This document shows positions 21,312 through 36,300 of a stretch of 64,000 nt of DNA, one piece after another. The DNA lies in NCBI RefSeq assembly GCF_905404315.1, contig NC_066287.1, positions 558,001 to 622,000 of the forward strand, given 5' to 3'. Position numbers and translations under genes: made by a program. Within the stretch, counting starts at the first letter, position 1. Each line of letters starts with the position of its first letter. The notes beneath the pieces are model-generated. The model did not search any database, was not told where the DNA came from, and worked only from the letters and a program-made list of their open reading frames with translations. The stretch is from Leptidea sinapis (Eukaryota; Arthropoda; Insecta; Lepidoptera; Pieridae).

Positions 21312-24300
21312 TAACAAGTCCATCATACATTATTTTGTTATATCTCAAAGGCCTTAGACGGCTTATTTTTTCCGACACCTCGAACAAATATCGTTAATTT
21401 ATACAAACATGAAATACAAAAATATAACAAATTATATAGTAGTTTTTGAATTTATCAAAAACAGACAGACAGAGAGACGCGGCGGAGGACTTTGATTTAT
21501 AATAATGTGTAGTGATTTAGTTTCTATATAAAATTTCTCTGTAGGTTTTATAAACGGATAATGTAAAAGTGTTTGAGTTAATTCAAAGTAAGTAACTTTA
21601 ATTTTACAAGTATTCTGGCCTCACACTAGGATTTTCTGTGTCGTTAGGTCCAGTCTCTTCCCCGATATTAGTACAGAATAAAAATAAAAGAAATTCGCGT
21701 GTGTGTCTGTATATGTGTTTGTGTGTGTGTGCTAAGTTTATAATTCAAAGTAATTTCATCTTGTTTGACCTTAAATTTTGCAGCGCCGCCCCATTATATT
21801 CAATATAATATTGAACAAACAATAAATTTAAATATAATAATAAAATAAAAAATATCGATAACCGGATATGTCTGAAAAATTAAACTATTAGAACTTCCGG
21901 TATGTCTATCTGATAGAGATAGACATACGCTGCGGAGGACTTTGTTTGAAATAATAAGTAGTGATAATAATAAACATAAAGCTAATAAAGCATATTATAT
22001 ATTTATTTAAGAAAGTAAAATATAATTTTATATAGTGTTAACCCCAGGAGCAAACATAGATTAAATGTGCCTATTATTCGGGTAGGTCGAGTTAGTAAGT
22101 TTTATCTAGGGGCGAAGCTTTTACAATCGTGTAAAAAAAAGGACGCTGTTTGTTATTTTTAAGTGATACCCTCACTTCTGGGATCAAATTTATACCTATA
22201 CTTTACCCCACAAATGAATAATCATTTAATAAATAGTAGTAAAAAAAAACAAAAAAACACGCTTTTTATAGAAAAGCTAAAAAATAGAAAATATTTCCCA
22301 CCTTTTAGTTTGGTTTTTATAAAAAAACATGTTTATTTAGTTTTTTAAACTATTATTTGTATTGTTGCATTAAAAATTCTTTTTGGTATTCGAAAATTTC
22401 CTAATTAAGATAAATCGGTTAAAGATAATGGTTGAACTTCAAAATTCCATTTCCTGCCTTATAGACGATAGATCAATATTATATAAATAAACAAAAATCT
22501 TATTTTGCAAATTGAAAATGGAATAATTTTATCAAATAATGGTATTGTCATCGGCCATCGATAAATCTACGAAGTTTAAACGAAATCTTGTAGTTTAAAG
22601 TGGGTCAAAATCTCGCCCAAATGAGTCGGTTACAAACAAACATACATACGGATGAAGCTAATAAAAAGTATGTAATAATAACAACAAGTATCGTATAGAC
22701 TCGCAATTTGCTGATTTTGACAAATTTCACGCCAACGCTTGGAGAAAAATAAAATAAATAAAATTAGGTGTTATTTTGCGGGAATCCGCATCACGTTGAC
22801 GTCTGGCATTCCACAACCGCGCGTATTTTAAGAAATTTCTTGCCTTTTGTGGAATTAATTTCCTGTTGCTGGTTTTACCGAACTGATTCGTCTAAGGGAC
22901 CTTCAAGAAAAGAGCATACTCCACCTCAAAGGCCGGTAACACATCTCTTGCCGCCTGTCGTTGCGGATGTTCATGCGCGGTTGCCTCGCCACTCCCCAAT
23001 ACGTGAGACTCTTGCCTATTTGCCTTCCCTTATGTAAAAATATATCTATTGCTATTTGAAATGTTATAGATTCTTTCGCTAGTTTGAAACGAGGCATCCG
23101 TCGGCGTTTTTGTTATTCGGCGAATTAATTCTGAAGATTTATAACATAAATCATAAATAATGAAGAATTTTTGTTTCAGATTCAGTGAGTCGTCCCATAC
23201 TGCCAGTTTTAGTGATAGCCTGCGATAGGATAACTATTAAGAGATGTTTAGACAATTTAGTTAAGTTTAGACCGGATAAGGAAACATTTCCTATTATTAT
23301 AAGTCAAGTAAGTATATTATGTTGTGTATACTAATCTGAACTAAGATTTATTAGTCTAGATGCATTTAAATTTATACAAAATCACTTGGACACGTTTTCG
23401 CCCCTACACTTGGCGTTTTGGAGTACTGTTGGCATTTTTTTTTATTAAAAATATAAATGTAGACATAATTCTGAAGAAATTTTATCAAATTAATGCTCGA
23501 CAACACGAACCTAGTGCGAAGACTCAAAAGAACTAAAACTTTTGAGTGATTATAGTGAAAAGCTACACTGGCCTGCAAAAGTAAGTATCACACTTTTCAA
23601 ATTAATTTTTTTTCTTAACTATAGAAGGTAGAGATTTAAGATTAAAAACATTTTGTTGCAAATTTTATAGGCTTTAATTCTTCTAAAATTATACATTAGT
23701 AACATTTTTAACTTAAAAAAGATAAAACTATGAAAATAGACATTTTTAGTTTAGTGTAAAAAAAATCAGCTAAAATGTATTACATGTTATTTAATTTTTT
23801 ATAACTCCTCGAGCTCTGATTACAGCTTCGAGCCGGTTTGGCATACTGAACACTAGGTTTCGGAGCCGATGTTGGGGAATATTCTCCCATTCTTCTACCA
23901 GGGCCTGCTTTAGTGCCCTGAGGGTAGTAGGTGGTGGTCTGCGATTTCTGACTAGCCTCCCAAGCTCATCCCAGGCGTGTTCAATCGGGTTGAGATCAGG
24001 ACTTCTAGATGGCCAAGCCATCACGTTGACACCGACCTCCTGAATATACTCTTGTACGATATGAGCCGTGTGTGGCCGGGCATTATCATGCATCAGCATC
24101 GATCCATCACCCATATTTGCTAAATACGGCTTTGCATACTCATTGAGAATCTCTTGAGCATATCTTTGCCCAGTGAGGGTGCCATTTTCTATGGCTACTA
24201 GCTCTGTGCGACCTTCTGAAGATATGCCAGCCCATACATGTACACTGCATCCACCGTATTGGACTCTTCTGAGATGCAGGCTTGAAGGTATCGCTCACCA

Positions 24301-27300
24301 GGTCGCCTGTAAACACTTCGCCGTCCATCAGAAGTGTAAAGGGAGAATCGAGACTCATCTGCAAACAAAATTCTTGACCATTCTTCTTCATCCCACTGCA
24401 CGTGTTCACGGGCGTATCGCAGTCTCGCTACTCGATGCTGTCTCTCGAGTTTTGGGCCACTCACTGGTCTTTCGGGGTTTCAAATCTGCTTCAGCAAGTC
24501 TTCTTCTCACTGTACTGTCACTAATGTAGTCCCTCCGGGTCTGAAGTAGCTGTTGCTGGACTTCACTGCATTTTGGTGGCGATTTCTTAACACAGTGGAA
24601 ATAATATAACGATCTTCTCGGGCACTGGTACACCTGGGTCTGCCATTACAAGGTCTCCTCAGATGGTGTCCAGTCTCTTCGTACCTTCGCTTTACCTTCT
24701 GGACCGTTCGTACCGTCACACCCACCATTCTTGCAGTGCGACGCATACTGATACCTAGTTCCAGAAAAGCCATGATCCTAGCACATTCTTCAACTGAAAG
24801 AGGCATGATAAATAAATGTTATGTGCTTTTTAGCATAAATTTTTAAAACAAGACGTTAACCTACGTAAAAGAAAACAGCATGATATCGGATGTCACTGTG
24901 AAACTACCATGTTAAAATACCAAAAAGATCTAATGGACTCCATCTCTGATATCATAAAGTCGTCAGTCGAATCCGTTATATCAAAAAAAATGGAACGATT
25001 CTCATCTGACTTCGTGTTACTTAAAACGGAAGTGACAGATTCACTTAAAGATATTAAGACTAGATTAAATGAGATCGAGTCAGGAGCCTGCTTTGCCAGC
25101 GGCAAATCGTCAGGACAAACTGGACTCTCGAGTTTCCATCCTAGAAAAACAGTCTGAGCTTATTAGCCAACAGGAATAACTATTTTGAAAACTGAGTGCG
25201 CTCGTCTCAGCGCGCAAATACAGAATAAAGAGCAGTGGGACAGACTATTAAATCTAGAAATAATCGGAGTTCCAGAACACAATAACGAACAGCTCAATAG
25301 CTTAATTATCCAGTTAGCCAAGTCTATCGACGTCACCCTAACCACACAGGATATAGAATTTGAAATCGCATACAACTGAAGCAATCGAGGCCCGGTGTAC
25401 CGCGCACTATTATCGTCAAGTTCAAAAACCGTGCTATTAAGGACAACATTTTAGCGGGCATACGGCGCTGTCGCGGTATTACTCGTAAACACATGGGACT
25501 ACAGGGCGACCAGCGTGTATTTGTCAATGAACACCTCACGCTTGAAAATAAAAGTCTGTTTTATAAGTGTCGAGAGCTTACAAAATCAAAATCATACAAG
25601 TATATATGGATTCGAAATTGCCAAATTTTTGTGCGAAGGGACGACAAATCTCCGAAAATACCTATAAACAAAGAGGTAGATCTCTCAAAAATAAAGTGAT
25701 TTGTTGTCAATCACTTTCAGTACCGATCTGCATATTACTTTTGCGATAATTACAGTTAACTATTGTATACATGCATTACACACCAATGCAATCACCCAGT
25801 CATATTATCATGTATATATATATTCACACTATTTTTACTCGTATATTAACAATACATATTATAATAATCACCAAGTAACAAGGAACTCAAACACAACAAA
25901 ATTTATTTATCACTATACTGCTACCACAATTATTATACTTTATACAAAATATTACATAATACAGGGTGGCGCAATAGAACGTGCATATTGCATCATCTTT
26001 TTTCGCGGGGTAGAAAGTGCGCGGGCGGGGGGAGTCTGCATCGTTGGGTAGACGGGCTCATGGAGTTTTAGTCACTATGAGTCACTTCGACGGGAAGCGT
26101 CGCGCATTTTACGAGAACTCGCGTTCATACATCGTTACTAGGCATTTATATTGTTCTGAATATGGACTACGGCAAATAAGTGAAGCTCCGAGTGCTAATT
26201 TAATTAAAATATGGGTACAGCGTTTTGAAGAGACTGGTTCAACGTTTAAACCACAAGCAAAAGGTCGTCCAAGAACATCTAGGACCGACGACAATATTGA
26301 GAGAGTTATGCAGTCTGTAGGAGATCCACAAATGTCTACTCGCAAGAGATCGTCTGTCTTACACTTATCGAGACGAAGTTTGCAACGAATTTTAAACTTG
26401 GATCTTAAACTGCATCCTTACAAGCTGCAGTTAACACAAGAATTGAAAGAGTCTGACTTCGGAGCAAGGCTCGCATTTGCTAATGAAATGCTTAATCGAT
26501 TTTCCAATTTTGACAATATCCTTTTCTCAGATGAGGCCCACTTCCATATCAATGGGTTCGTAAACCTTCAAAATTGTCGTTACTGGAACAGTGAGAATCC
26601 CAAACTCAAGCACCAGAAACCACTGCATAGTCCTAAAGTGACAGTATTAGCAGCAATCTCTGGTAGAGGAATAATTGGACCGTTTTTCTTTGAAAATGCG
26701 CGGGGGCAAAACGTCACTGTTAATACCGAACGCTATGTTGCGATGTTGGAAGGTTTTTTGGCTCCAGAGCTTGAAAATTCAAGAATATTGAATTCTAGGA
26801 CTTGGTTTCAACAAGACGGAGCTACCTGTCACACATCAAATGACTCCATGGCGGTTGTGAAACAGATGTTCCCTGGCAGACTGATTTCGAAAAGAGGTGA
26901 TATCCCATGGCCCCCACGTAGTCCAGACGTGACGCCTCCTGACTTTTTTTTTGTGGGGATACCTCAAGAACAAAGTCTACAGCAATAATCCGAAAAACAT
27001 CGATCAGCTCAGGGAGAATATCCGTGGTGAAATGGTAGCAATTACACCAGCATTACTGAAGAAAGTTTTCAATAACTTCCGTTTTGTATTTATTTTTTAA
27101 TCAATATTTTAAATATGCACGTTCTATTGCGCCATCCTGTACAATATTTAACATTATTATGCTTTTACTGTCGATTATGTCTGATAGATAATGTAATGAT
27201 CATGCTAAAGCTATATAGCACTCTGTTCATACGATATAATAACGCATTATGTTTTTGTTTTATTATTACACTTTTTTTTGATTTATTATTACACTTACTT

Positions 27301-30300
27301 ACTATAAATTTTGATAGCTGTATTAATTTAATGGTGTCTAACACTAGTAATTTTTATTTGTATTTATCGTTGCATCTTTTTTACACAATTTGTAATTTTG
27401 AACTAAATAATGACTCATAAATCGTTAGTTATTTTTTACCAAAATATTAGGGGCCTACGTACAAAGACTTTAGAATTTTACAGGGAATTAAATAAACATA
27501 ATTTTGACTTAGTGTTAATCACAGAGACTTGGTTACACGACGGGATTTTAGATAGTGAATTCTGCGATCCTAGATATGACGTGTTTCGAATAGACAGAGA
27601 TTTAGCTCTTACGAATACATCCAGAGGGGGTGGAGTTATGATACTTGTACGCAGTGAGCTAGGGGCATTTCTTTTGACTAACAACCATGTAGTGCAACCA
27701 ACCGAAATGATATGGGTTACTATTCCGGCTAGTTCATTCAATACTTCAGTTGGTGCGAACTTACATGTCGCAGTAATATATGCGCCACCTAATAATAACT
27801 TACCTCATACTTTAGAAAATGTTACTTCCAGTATCACATATGTCACGAATTCACATAAAAATGATAATTTTTTGATTGTAGGTGATTTCAACTTGCCGTA
27901 TATTAATTGGGATAACTGTCTAGGGCAAATTTTTACTAAGAAGGGTTCTGTAGAAATTCAAAATGCAGGGCAATTATTACTAGATGAATTTAATTTATTA
28001 GGTTTAGAACAAGGAAACTTTATTAAAAATTCATATAATAATAATTTAGATCTTGTATTTAGTAACTTTTCTGCCTCCACCACTCGTTCGTTGATCTCAT
28101 TAGTCAGTGAGGATTCAGCGCATCCATGTCTAATAATTGATGCTTCAAATATATCACTTAATTTCATGGAAGAAAATTCAATAGAGAAGTATAATTTTAA
28201 AAAATGTAGTTATGATAAAATTATAGATTACCTAAACAATCTTAATTGGCATAATATTTTTGAATCATGTGACACGGTAGATTGCGCATTAAAATGTTTT
28301 TATGATGAAATTTATACATGCATCAGCCTGATGGTACCTAAATATAAAATAAATAAGAACAATCACTATCCCATTTGGTACAATAATACACTCAATAAAT
28401 TATCAGAGAAAAATCTAAAATGCATGCTAAATGGAAAAGATTTAACAATCCACTAGACTATATTGAGTTTTCTTTACTTCTCTAGCTTCAGCTAGATCGA
28501 AAAATTTAGAATGTGAACTTTATAACAAATTTATAACTAAAATTCAAAAAGATATTAAAACTTGTCCTAAAAACATGTGGCGTTACGTGAAACTCATGAG
28601 ACGAAAATCTAATTACCCGAAGACATTATCATTGAACACCCAAGTCTTTAACAACGGCCCGGATATATGTAATGGTTTTAAAAGTGTTTTTGTCGAATCC
28701 GCCTCAAACTATAACCTTGACAGTCTTCAATTACCCAAATGTAATGACGCATATGCAATTGGTAAGGCTGGCGTCTGTAAAAATAAATTATTACGATTAC
28801 TCAAAACGATTAATATTAATAAATCCAGCGGACCCGATAATATTCCTCCTACCTTTATTCATAATTGTGCCAGAGTGTTAGTTAAACCTCTCAAATATAT
28901 TTATGACAGATCTTTATCAGAGGGCATATTTCCATCTTAATGGAAAGAGGCTAATGTCATACCTATTCATAAAAAAAATTCGAAATCCAAAATTGATAAT
29001 TATAGACCTATCTCAATGCTTAATACATTTAGTAAAATATTTGAAAAACTTGTCTACGATCAAATTTATCCCACAGTTATGAATGGAGTAAGTCATTCAC
29101 AGCACGGTTTTCTTAAACATAAGTCAACCCTGACGAACTTAGCTGAATTTATACAGTTTGTCCTTAAAAATATGGAAAATGGTGGTCAAGTTGATGTGGT
29201 TTACACTGATTTCGAAAAAGCCTTCGATCGCGTAGACCACATCATCTTGCTAGCCAAATTATAAAGTCTAGGCATACATGGGGATCTGTTAAAATGGATT
29301 AAATCATACCTGTCTAATCGATCTCAGGCAGTGATAGTAGGTGGGTACAGATCGGATTTTGTGAAAATTCCATCAGGTATTCCACAGGGATCTCACCTGG
29401 GACCATTGCTTTACAACGCATATATTTATGATATATACAGATATTTTAATCCATGCAACCATCTTTTATACGCAGATGATAAAAATATTTTACAAAGTAC
29501 ACAATCATAATGACTGCATTGAATTACAAATTACTCTTAATAATCTATCTGAGTATTATAAAAACAATTTTATTTCAGTTAATGCACCTAAATGTCAACA
29601 GATATCGTTTAGTCGTAAGGTAAATAAGATACAATTTACATACTCGCTAAATGGAATTCCTATTAATAAAGTAGGTGTTGTTAGGGATTTAGGTGTTATT
29701 TTTGACAGCAAGCTAACTATGTCTGAGCATATTGATTACGTTGCGAATAAAGCGTTCAAGAGCTTAGGTTTTGTGATACGTACCTGCAAACCTTTTAATG
29801 ACCTTGCATGTATCAAATCTGTTTACTATGCATACGTGCGTAGTGTCTTAGAGTACGCAAGTTGTATCTGGTCGCCCCATTATATAACATATATTGAAAA
29901 CCTTGAAAAGATTCAAGCTAAATTTATAAGGCACCTTAACTTTCGTCATAAATTTTTTCCAACTACAAAGATGGCTGCATGCATCATAATATAATTTCAC
30001 TAGTAGACAGACGAACGTTATTAGATACAATGTTCTTATTTAATATAATAACTAATCTTCTGGACTCCCCAACATTAATTGCTAGTATTAACTTCAATGT
30101 ACCACTAAAACGAACGAGAAATACGCCTCTTTTTTCATTATCATTTTACACTAAGAACTATGGTAAAAATTCTCCCATTAACAGAATTTGTAAGCAATAC
30201 AACGAAGTTTTTTCGAATGTCGACATTCATAATCGCAGTAAAAATAGCTTCAAAACAGAAATTATTAAAATATTAATGAATACACTAGATACAAAAAATG

Positions 30301-33300
30301 TTACTGGAGCAATATAAAACGAACAAATAGGTACATTAACACGCACATATACACAAACCACACTACACGCACACATACACATCCAAACATAAAATAAACA
30401 CTATAACCGATTATAACATAATATAATAATAGATATATATATTAAATTCGCATTCATACGCATAATATTATTCTTTTAATGTTTAAACTATACATATTAT
30501 TATGTTAAAGTAAATTAAGTTGAAATTCATTTAAGTCGATTTTTTTGTTTATAAGTTAAAGTAATTTAAGTTGAAAACTCATTAGTTGATTTTTGTTTAT
30601 ATAGAGAGACCTGTAATTGGCTATTATATGTACACTAATTTTTAAGACTAATTTGTAATATTTATGCTGTTGGTCTTTTCAATAAATAAAATAAAAGACC
30701 CATCGATCTTGAAAAAAAATTTAAAACAGAAAGAAAAATGTGAATGGTAAAATTCTAATTCGGAAACGTCCACTATGAAAAAGGAATGGTTTTGTTTTTG
30801 AAGTTTTTTTTCAGCCAATTCTTTAAATAAGGTTACCGACTATAAAGTTTTTATGTACAATTTTAAATTCTCTTTGGAGTACTTTTTATTTCGAAAGTAT
30901 ATCTTGTGAACTTAAAACGTTATCCCAATTTTAAAAGTGTGATACTTACTTTTGAAGGCCAGTGTAGAACTAAAAATCTAGCTACTAAAGTGGATAGTGA
31001 CTGTCTCTTAATAGAGACTATAAGAATAGTGGTAACGCACACTTTATTTTACTGTACTTGATAAATTAAGTTTAAATTAAATTATTGAAAATGTAGAATG
31101 AAAGGCTAGATTGTAATCAAAATAATAAAACTTAGGTTTTTGTTATAAAAGGAAAATATATATTTGACAGGTCCAGACAACGGGTGTTAATATTCTATGA
31201 TATTTTTTCCAGGATTGTGGTCACAATGCGACCTACCAAGTGATAAAGACGTTCACAGACGCGGATCCTACGATAAACGTGGTGAAGCAGCCGGATCTGT
31301 CTGACATACCCTTATCAAAGCCCAAGGTTAAGTTCAAAGGGTACTACAAGATCGCGCGTCACTACCGGTTCGCGCTCAACTACGTGTTCAACACTCTTGG
31401 CCACGAAGCTGTGATAATAGTTGAAGGTATAAAAAAGCCAGCGAGAAAAGATAAATAATGTAAACAATGTTTTAGGGGTTTACATTTTCGATTGAATTAT
31501 TTCACGTAATTTTGTTTTTAAATTAATATATTAAGTAGGTTACGATATTTGCCTACAATATTATAAAGCAGTCAAGTAAAATAAAAATAATCTTTTCACA
31601 AATATTACTACATATATTATAATCACAGATTTTACATAAATTTTCAAATCTATACACTATAATTATTTAACAACAATTTAACACTGTGGAATAATTAATT
31701 TAATCCCAATTTTATAAACCCTGCGACACCACCTCTCGTCTCACACTTCACACCGCTACACTAGCGCCTCCTCTCCGACACCCGCTGCTTGTTAAAATAT
31801 ATATTTTGTATGGAAGGGTAGAACAAACGAGCGCAGTAGTCACCTGATGTTAAGTGATCACCACCGCCCGCATTCCCCTAACATCAACACCTATTATTTC
31901 TGTGGGTGGTGGTGAAATACATAATATCCTGCCACCGCTTCATTAGCACGCTAATTAAAACATGCTGTTTCAGATGATTTAGATGTATCGGCGGATTTTT
32001 ACGAATACTTCCTTGGTACCTACCCGCTACTACTAAAAGACCCTAGCATATGGTGAGTAAACGTCATTGGAAATTTCTATTGATTTAAATAATTGCCGTA
32101 TCGTGGCACGCTTTCACATGGTTTGAGCTAGCAGACCAGAGATCAGAGTAATACCACAATATAAGTAATAGGAACAGTAGCGTAACTCATTAGTCACCAT
32201 GAAATTTATACCCAAGTCTGGACGGAGCGCTAGGGTTGGTACATACAAAAAATGACGACGTCAACGGCGCGGCGGATTATTTAACTCAATAGCGACCAGT
32301 CTTGGCGGCGTACGGCGTGGCACTCAATTGTTTTGTATTCCCAAGATTGCTTAGCGGCCGTGTAAATCGTGTGTTTGCGTGCGTGTGTCGCGTCGGGCGC
32401 TCTAGTATGAAGATAAAGTACTGTTCTACTTGTGTATTGTGCCAGAGAACAGAGTAACTCTTGGTGTAGCCGGACCAGCGCTTTGTAGAGCGCTAGAATT
32501 TGGACGATTATTTGAAGTGTTGCTGTATTGTAATAGTTATTTATGCAACTGTTGTGTAATAAGGGGTATTAAAACACGAATGTGGGTAATAATAGTATCA
32601 CATGAGTGTTTTAATACCCCTTATTACACAACAGTTGCATACAAAACTTTATCTACACCCAAAATATGAATCCTCTAAAAGGTTCTGGAACAGTTAGCTT
32701 ACTGCTAACATTAAAACAGCCAGTCCTAGTAGTAACCTAATATCTTTCATTACTGATTATATACAAATAAACTAAGTATTCATGAAACAAATATTTATTT
32801 AAATTCACTCGAATATAATGTTCTTTTGCAGCGTTTAAAATGAATCGCTCATTTTTTGTAGACAAAACAATAAAAATACCGAAGAAAAATGGCGGGGATT
32901 CGTATAGCCTACTTTATTTTTTACGGCGCGCGACGTTCTGGTAGTGTGGAACGCGCGTAAACGAATATTTTCTTTTTTTGAAATTCATACAGATACCACG
33001 CATCGAGCAATAAGAATGTGGCTGTCTGTTGAAACTCTGCGCATGAAGGGATCGAAAAAAAAACTTAGGAGTGTTGTTATGAAATTCAGTACAACATTAC
33101 AGTACAGTATAGTACAGCAAGCTCTCAGCCATGCTTTAAAATAGGGTTAACAAGGAAATATATATCCATTCAAAACCACTTTATGAATGTAAAAAAATGC
33201 TAGTAAGTTGGATAAATTCACGCACTTATACAGAAACTGAAGAACTTTTAACACACTCATAATATTAATTTAACATTCACTCATTTGATCACAAACACAC

Positions 33301-36300
33301 ATTGACTCACACACACTTCATAATACCTCTCACACCTTGCTTATCACTCACAACACACCCAATGCACACACCTTATTTCTTACTATAGGTACATACTTTT
33401 TAGATATACTTCTTAGTAGTTAGAGTTTGATTGTCTGTAAATAATGTAATAAATATTAATAAGCTATGGAAGAGCGGAGTCTTCTAACACAGGCGCTATA
33501 GTGCCTAAAAGGAGGCTCCAATCATGAATATTGATTAATGTACACACTTGCTACGGAAAATAAACATTTTGTATTTGTATTACAACACTCGTTTGGATGA
33601 TGTAATGGTTATTAAAACATTGGGTGTTTTAATGTTGGCAATAAGCTAACTGTTTCAGAATCTTTAATAGAGGGTCTAAAGCATGGGTGTAGATTAATAA
33701 ATTTAATTCTCATTCTGTGAATTTCTCAAGAGAGAACTTGATAAAAAATACTTGTTTCTTGAAATTTTACGGTATATATGGAATCTACAGTACTGTCAGC
33801 ATACAAATGATAACACTGCAAAACAGAATTAAATATTACATGAGCGCTTTTTAAATGGGATATTTACAGCTTCTATTTTGCACAAAATACAGTGAAAATA
33901 CACTCTTCACTATATAAAAAAAATATGCAATGCTTTCTTATACCATCATGTAGTAGGAGTCTCCTTTGTTCAGGATTCCGGCTAGATTATGGGTACCACA
34001 ACGGCGCCTACTTCTGCCGTGAAGCAGTAATGTGAAAGCATTATTGTGTTTTGGTCTGAAATGCGCCGTAGCTAGTGAAATTAATGGGCAAACGAGACTT
34101 AACATCTTATGTCTCAAGGTGACGAGCGCAATCGTAGTGTCACCCAGAATTTTTGGGTTTTTCAAGAATCCGGAGCGGGATTGCATTGTAATGGGCAGGG
34201 CGTATCAATTACCATCAGCTAAATGTTCTGCTCGTCTCGTCCCTTATTTTCATAAGAAAAGTAGTTATGATATTATTATATTCTACCATAAATAAGATAC
34301 TCTATTGACTAAGAATAGTGATTTACACTTTATCTAAAGGAGTGCCAGAGCCTCCGCTCGTTGACTGTATGTCTGTATGTGTTATGTATGGTCGAAAGAT
34401 ACTTAACACATATAAGGTCATTTTTATCTAAAGGAGTGCCAGAGCCTCCGCTCGTTGACTGTATGTCTGTATGTGTTATGTATGGTCGAAAGATACTTAA
34501 CACATATAAGGCCATTTTTATCTAAAGGAGTGCCAGAGCCTCCGCTCGTTGACTGTATGGTCGAAAGATACTTAACACATATAAGGTCATTTTTATCTAA
34601 AGGAGTGCCAGAGCCTCCGCACGTTGACTGTATGTCTGTATGTACATATAGGGCCATAGGTCATATTATCAATTATATTATTATTGAATTATTTGTTATT
34701 TACCGTGTTATATCTGTTACTTACCTTAAATCTAGGACATATTTGAACGAAGAGATGTTGGTTATTCCAAAAATAAACACCGGAGTTATACAGCGCGATC
34801 TGCGGCGCATTATAAATGATGTTATGGGCTCACTGATCACTAGGTACTTTCAAGTGACCCCGCTGTTAAGAATAAAATGCGTGCGTCTCGAGACACCCGA
34901 CAGAAGTGATAACTTAAACTGATCTAAGTTGAACTATTTAATATTGAAATTGTTTAACTTGAAAATCGCTTGCGTTATAACTTTAAATTTTATGTTTATT
35001 AATATGAAAATTTAAGGAAAGGTAATTAATAAATAATTTATTGATTATCAAATATATTTTATTCTTAGTTACAATTGTTGAACATGATGTACGTTTGAAT
35101 TTTGTGTATGTACATTATTAGTATCATTATTTAATCGTATAAAACTAACAATTGGTTAGAGTGAGAGAGGAGGAGCCTGCCTACCGCTGCCGTATGCGCG
35201 AGAGAAAGTGAAGCCAGTCAGACTGGCGCCGTAACGCGTTACGTTACGAAGCTGTTTACCCTCCCATAAGAAGTTATCACTTCAACAAACTATAACTTCG
35301 GCAATTATTACAGAGTTTGTGTTGTAGGTGTATATCGGCTTGGAACGACAACGGTAAGAATGGTCTAATAGATCTATCCCGGCCGGAACTACTGCACAGA
35401 ACTGATTTCTTCCCGGGCCTTGGCTGGACTTTGAGGAGGGAAACTTGGCTCGACTTGGAACCCCACTGGCCTGAGGCGTAAGTTTCTACTGCCTGCTTTT
35501 TAAGGGGTACGCGGATTTATTACAAATTTTGAAAATAATAAAGGGCTATATGGAATAGTTTGAAGTTCGTTAATAATCAGTTTTTATTTGTACTTAAAAA
35601 TAACATAATAATTACAAAGCATTAAATAATACTTAAATAAAAATAAATCCTAGGATAGGAGCGAGGTATCGCCAGGATTTATAAAAAAAATAGTAAATTG
35701 ATTACTAAGCTAGAGGTCCCGGGTTCGAATCCCGGTAGGTGCAATCATTAATATGATGAATATAGATGTTTGTTACCGAGTCATGGATGTTTATGTGTAT
35801 TTATGTATGTTTAAGTATGTATATTGTATTAAATATATCATTGTCTTGTACCCATAGTACAGGCTTTATATGCCTAGTTTGGGGCAAGATAATTTGTGTA
35901 AAAGTGTGTCAATATATATATTAAAATTTGCCATTGGTTTGCCATTTTTTGACATTGTTTTATTCATAATAAATTTCAGCACCATTGCCTTATTTTTTTA
36001 AATCGGCTTTACTCATGGTTCATTGGTGTTGGAACCGACTAGTTTTGGACCATTCGGAGGTCCTTTATCAGGACGAGTGTAGTGAATTTGAAGTCACGTC
36101 CTGTCTCGCACTACTGACAAGGTGGAGGGCGCGGGGTAAGCTGGCGGTGATGACGGACACGGTAGCACTGACAGCAGAAATAAAATTAATAATGTCTCAC
36201 GTAAGTATTAAAAAAAAAGTATTAAAAGTTTAATAAAACGTCGTTTGTATTTTATTCAGATTTTTTGATGACTGGCTTCGTGATCCTGTCAACACGAATG

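Larger units (their letters stand above)
24851..30719 (+). mobile_element. LINE P2, CR1-like, inserted in the Tc1 element
   Basis: Same family and gene order as P1. The 9-mer TTTAAAACA is present at 24842-24850 and again at 30720-30728, just after an A-rich 3' end, and serves as the likely target-site duplication. It is 5'-truncated: the PHD region of ORF1 is gone. The 3' UTR contains a CA-rich stretch (30340-30395). A mariner element is inserted in the ORF1-ORF2 spacer. Confidence 0.88.
23566..30964 (-). mobile_element. Tc1-like element (DD34E), split by LINE P2
   Basis: Inverted ends are exact: CACTGGCCTGCAAAAGTAAG from 23566 and CACTGGCCTTCAAAAGTAAG from 30964 reading minus, both continuing TATCACACTTTT. 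Each is flanked by TA (23564-23565 and 30965-30966), the Tc1/mariner target duplication. Removing the inserted LINE (24851-30719 plus one copy of its duplication) leaves a Tc1 element of about 1.5 kb with a transposase on the minus strand. It lies in MGAT1 intron 2, antisense to the gene. Confidence 0.92.

Noticed and set aside
23791..24529. Plus-strand frames opposite the Tc1 transposase (24173-24529 and others)
   Set aside because: Shadow frames of the minus-strand transposase.
32430..32669. 79-codon frame across the perfect palindrome
   Set aside because: The palindrome forces related peptides on both strands; no gene features.
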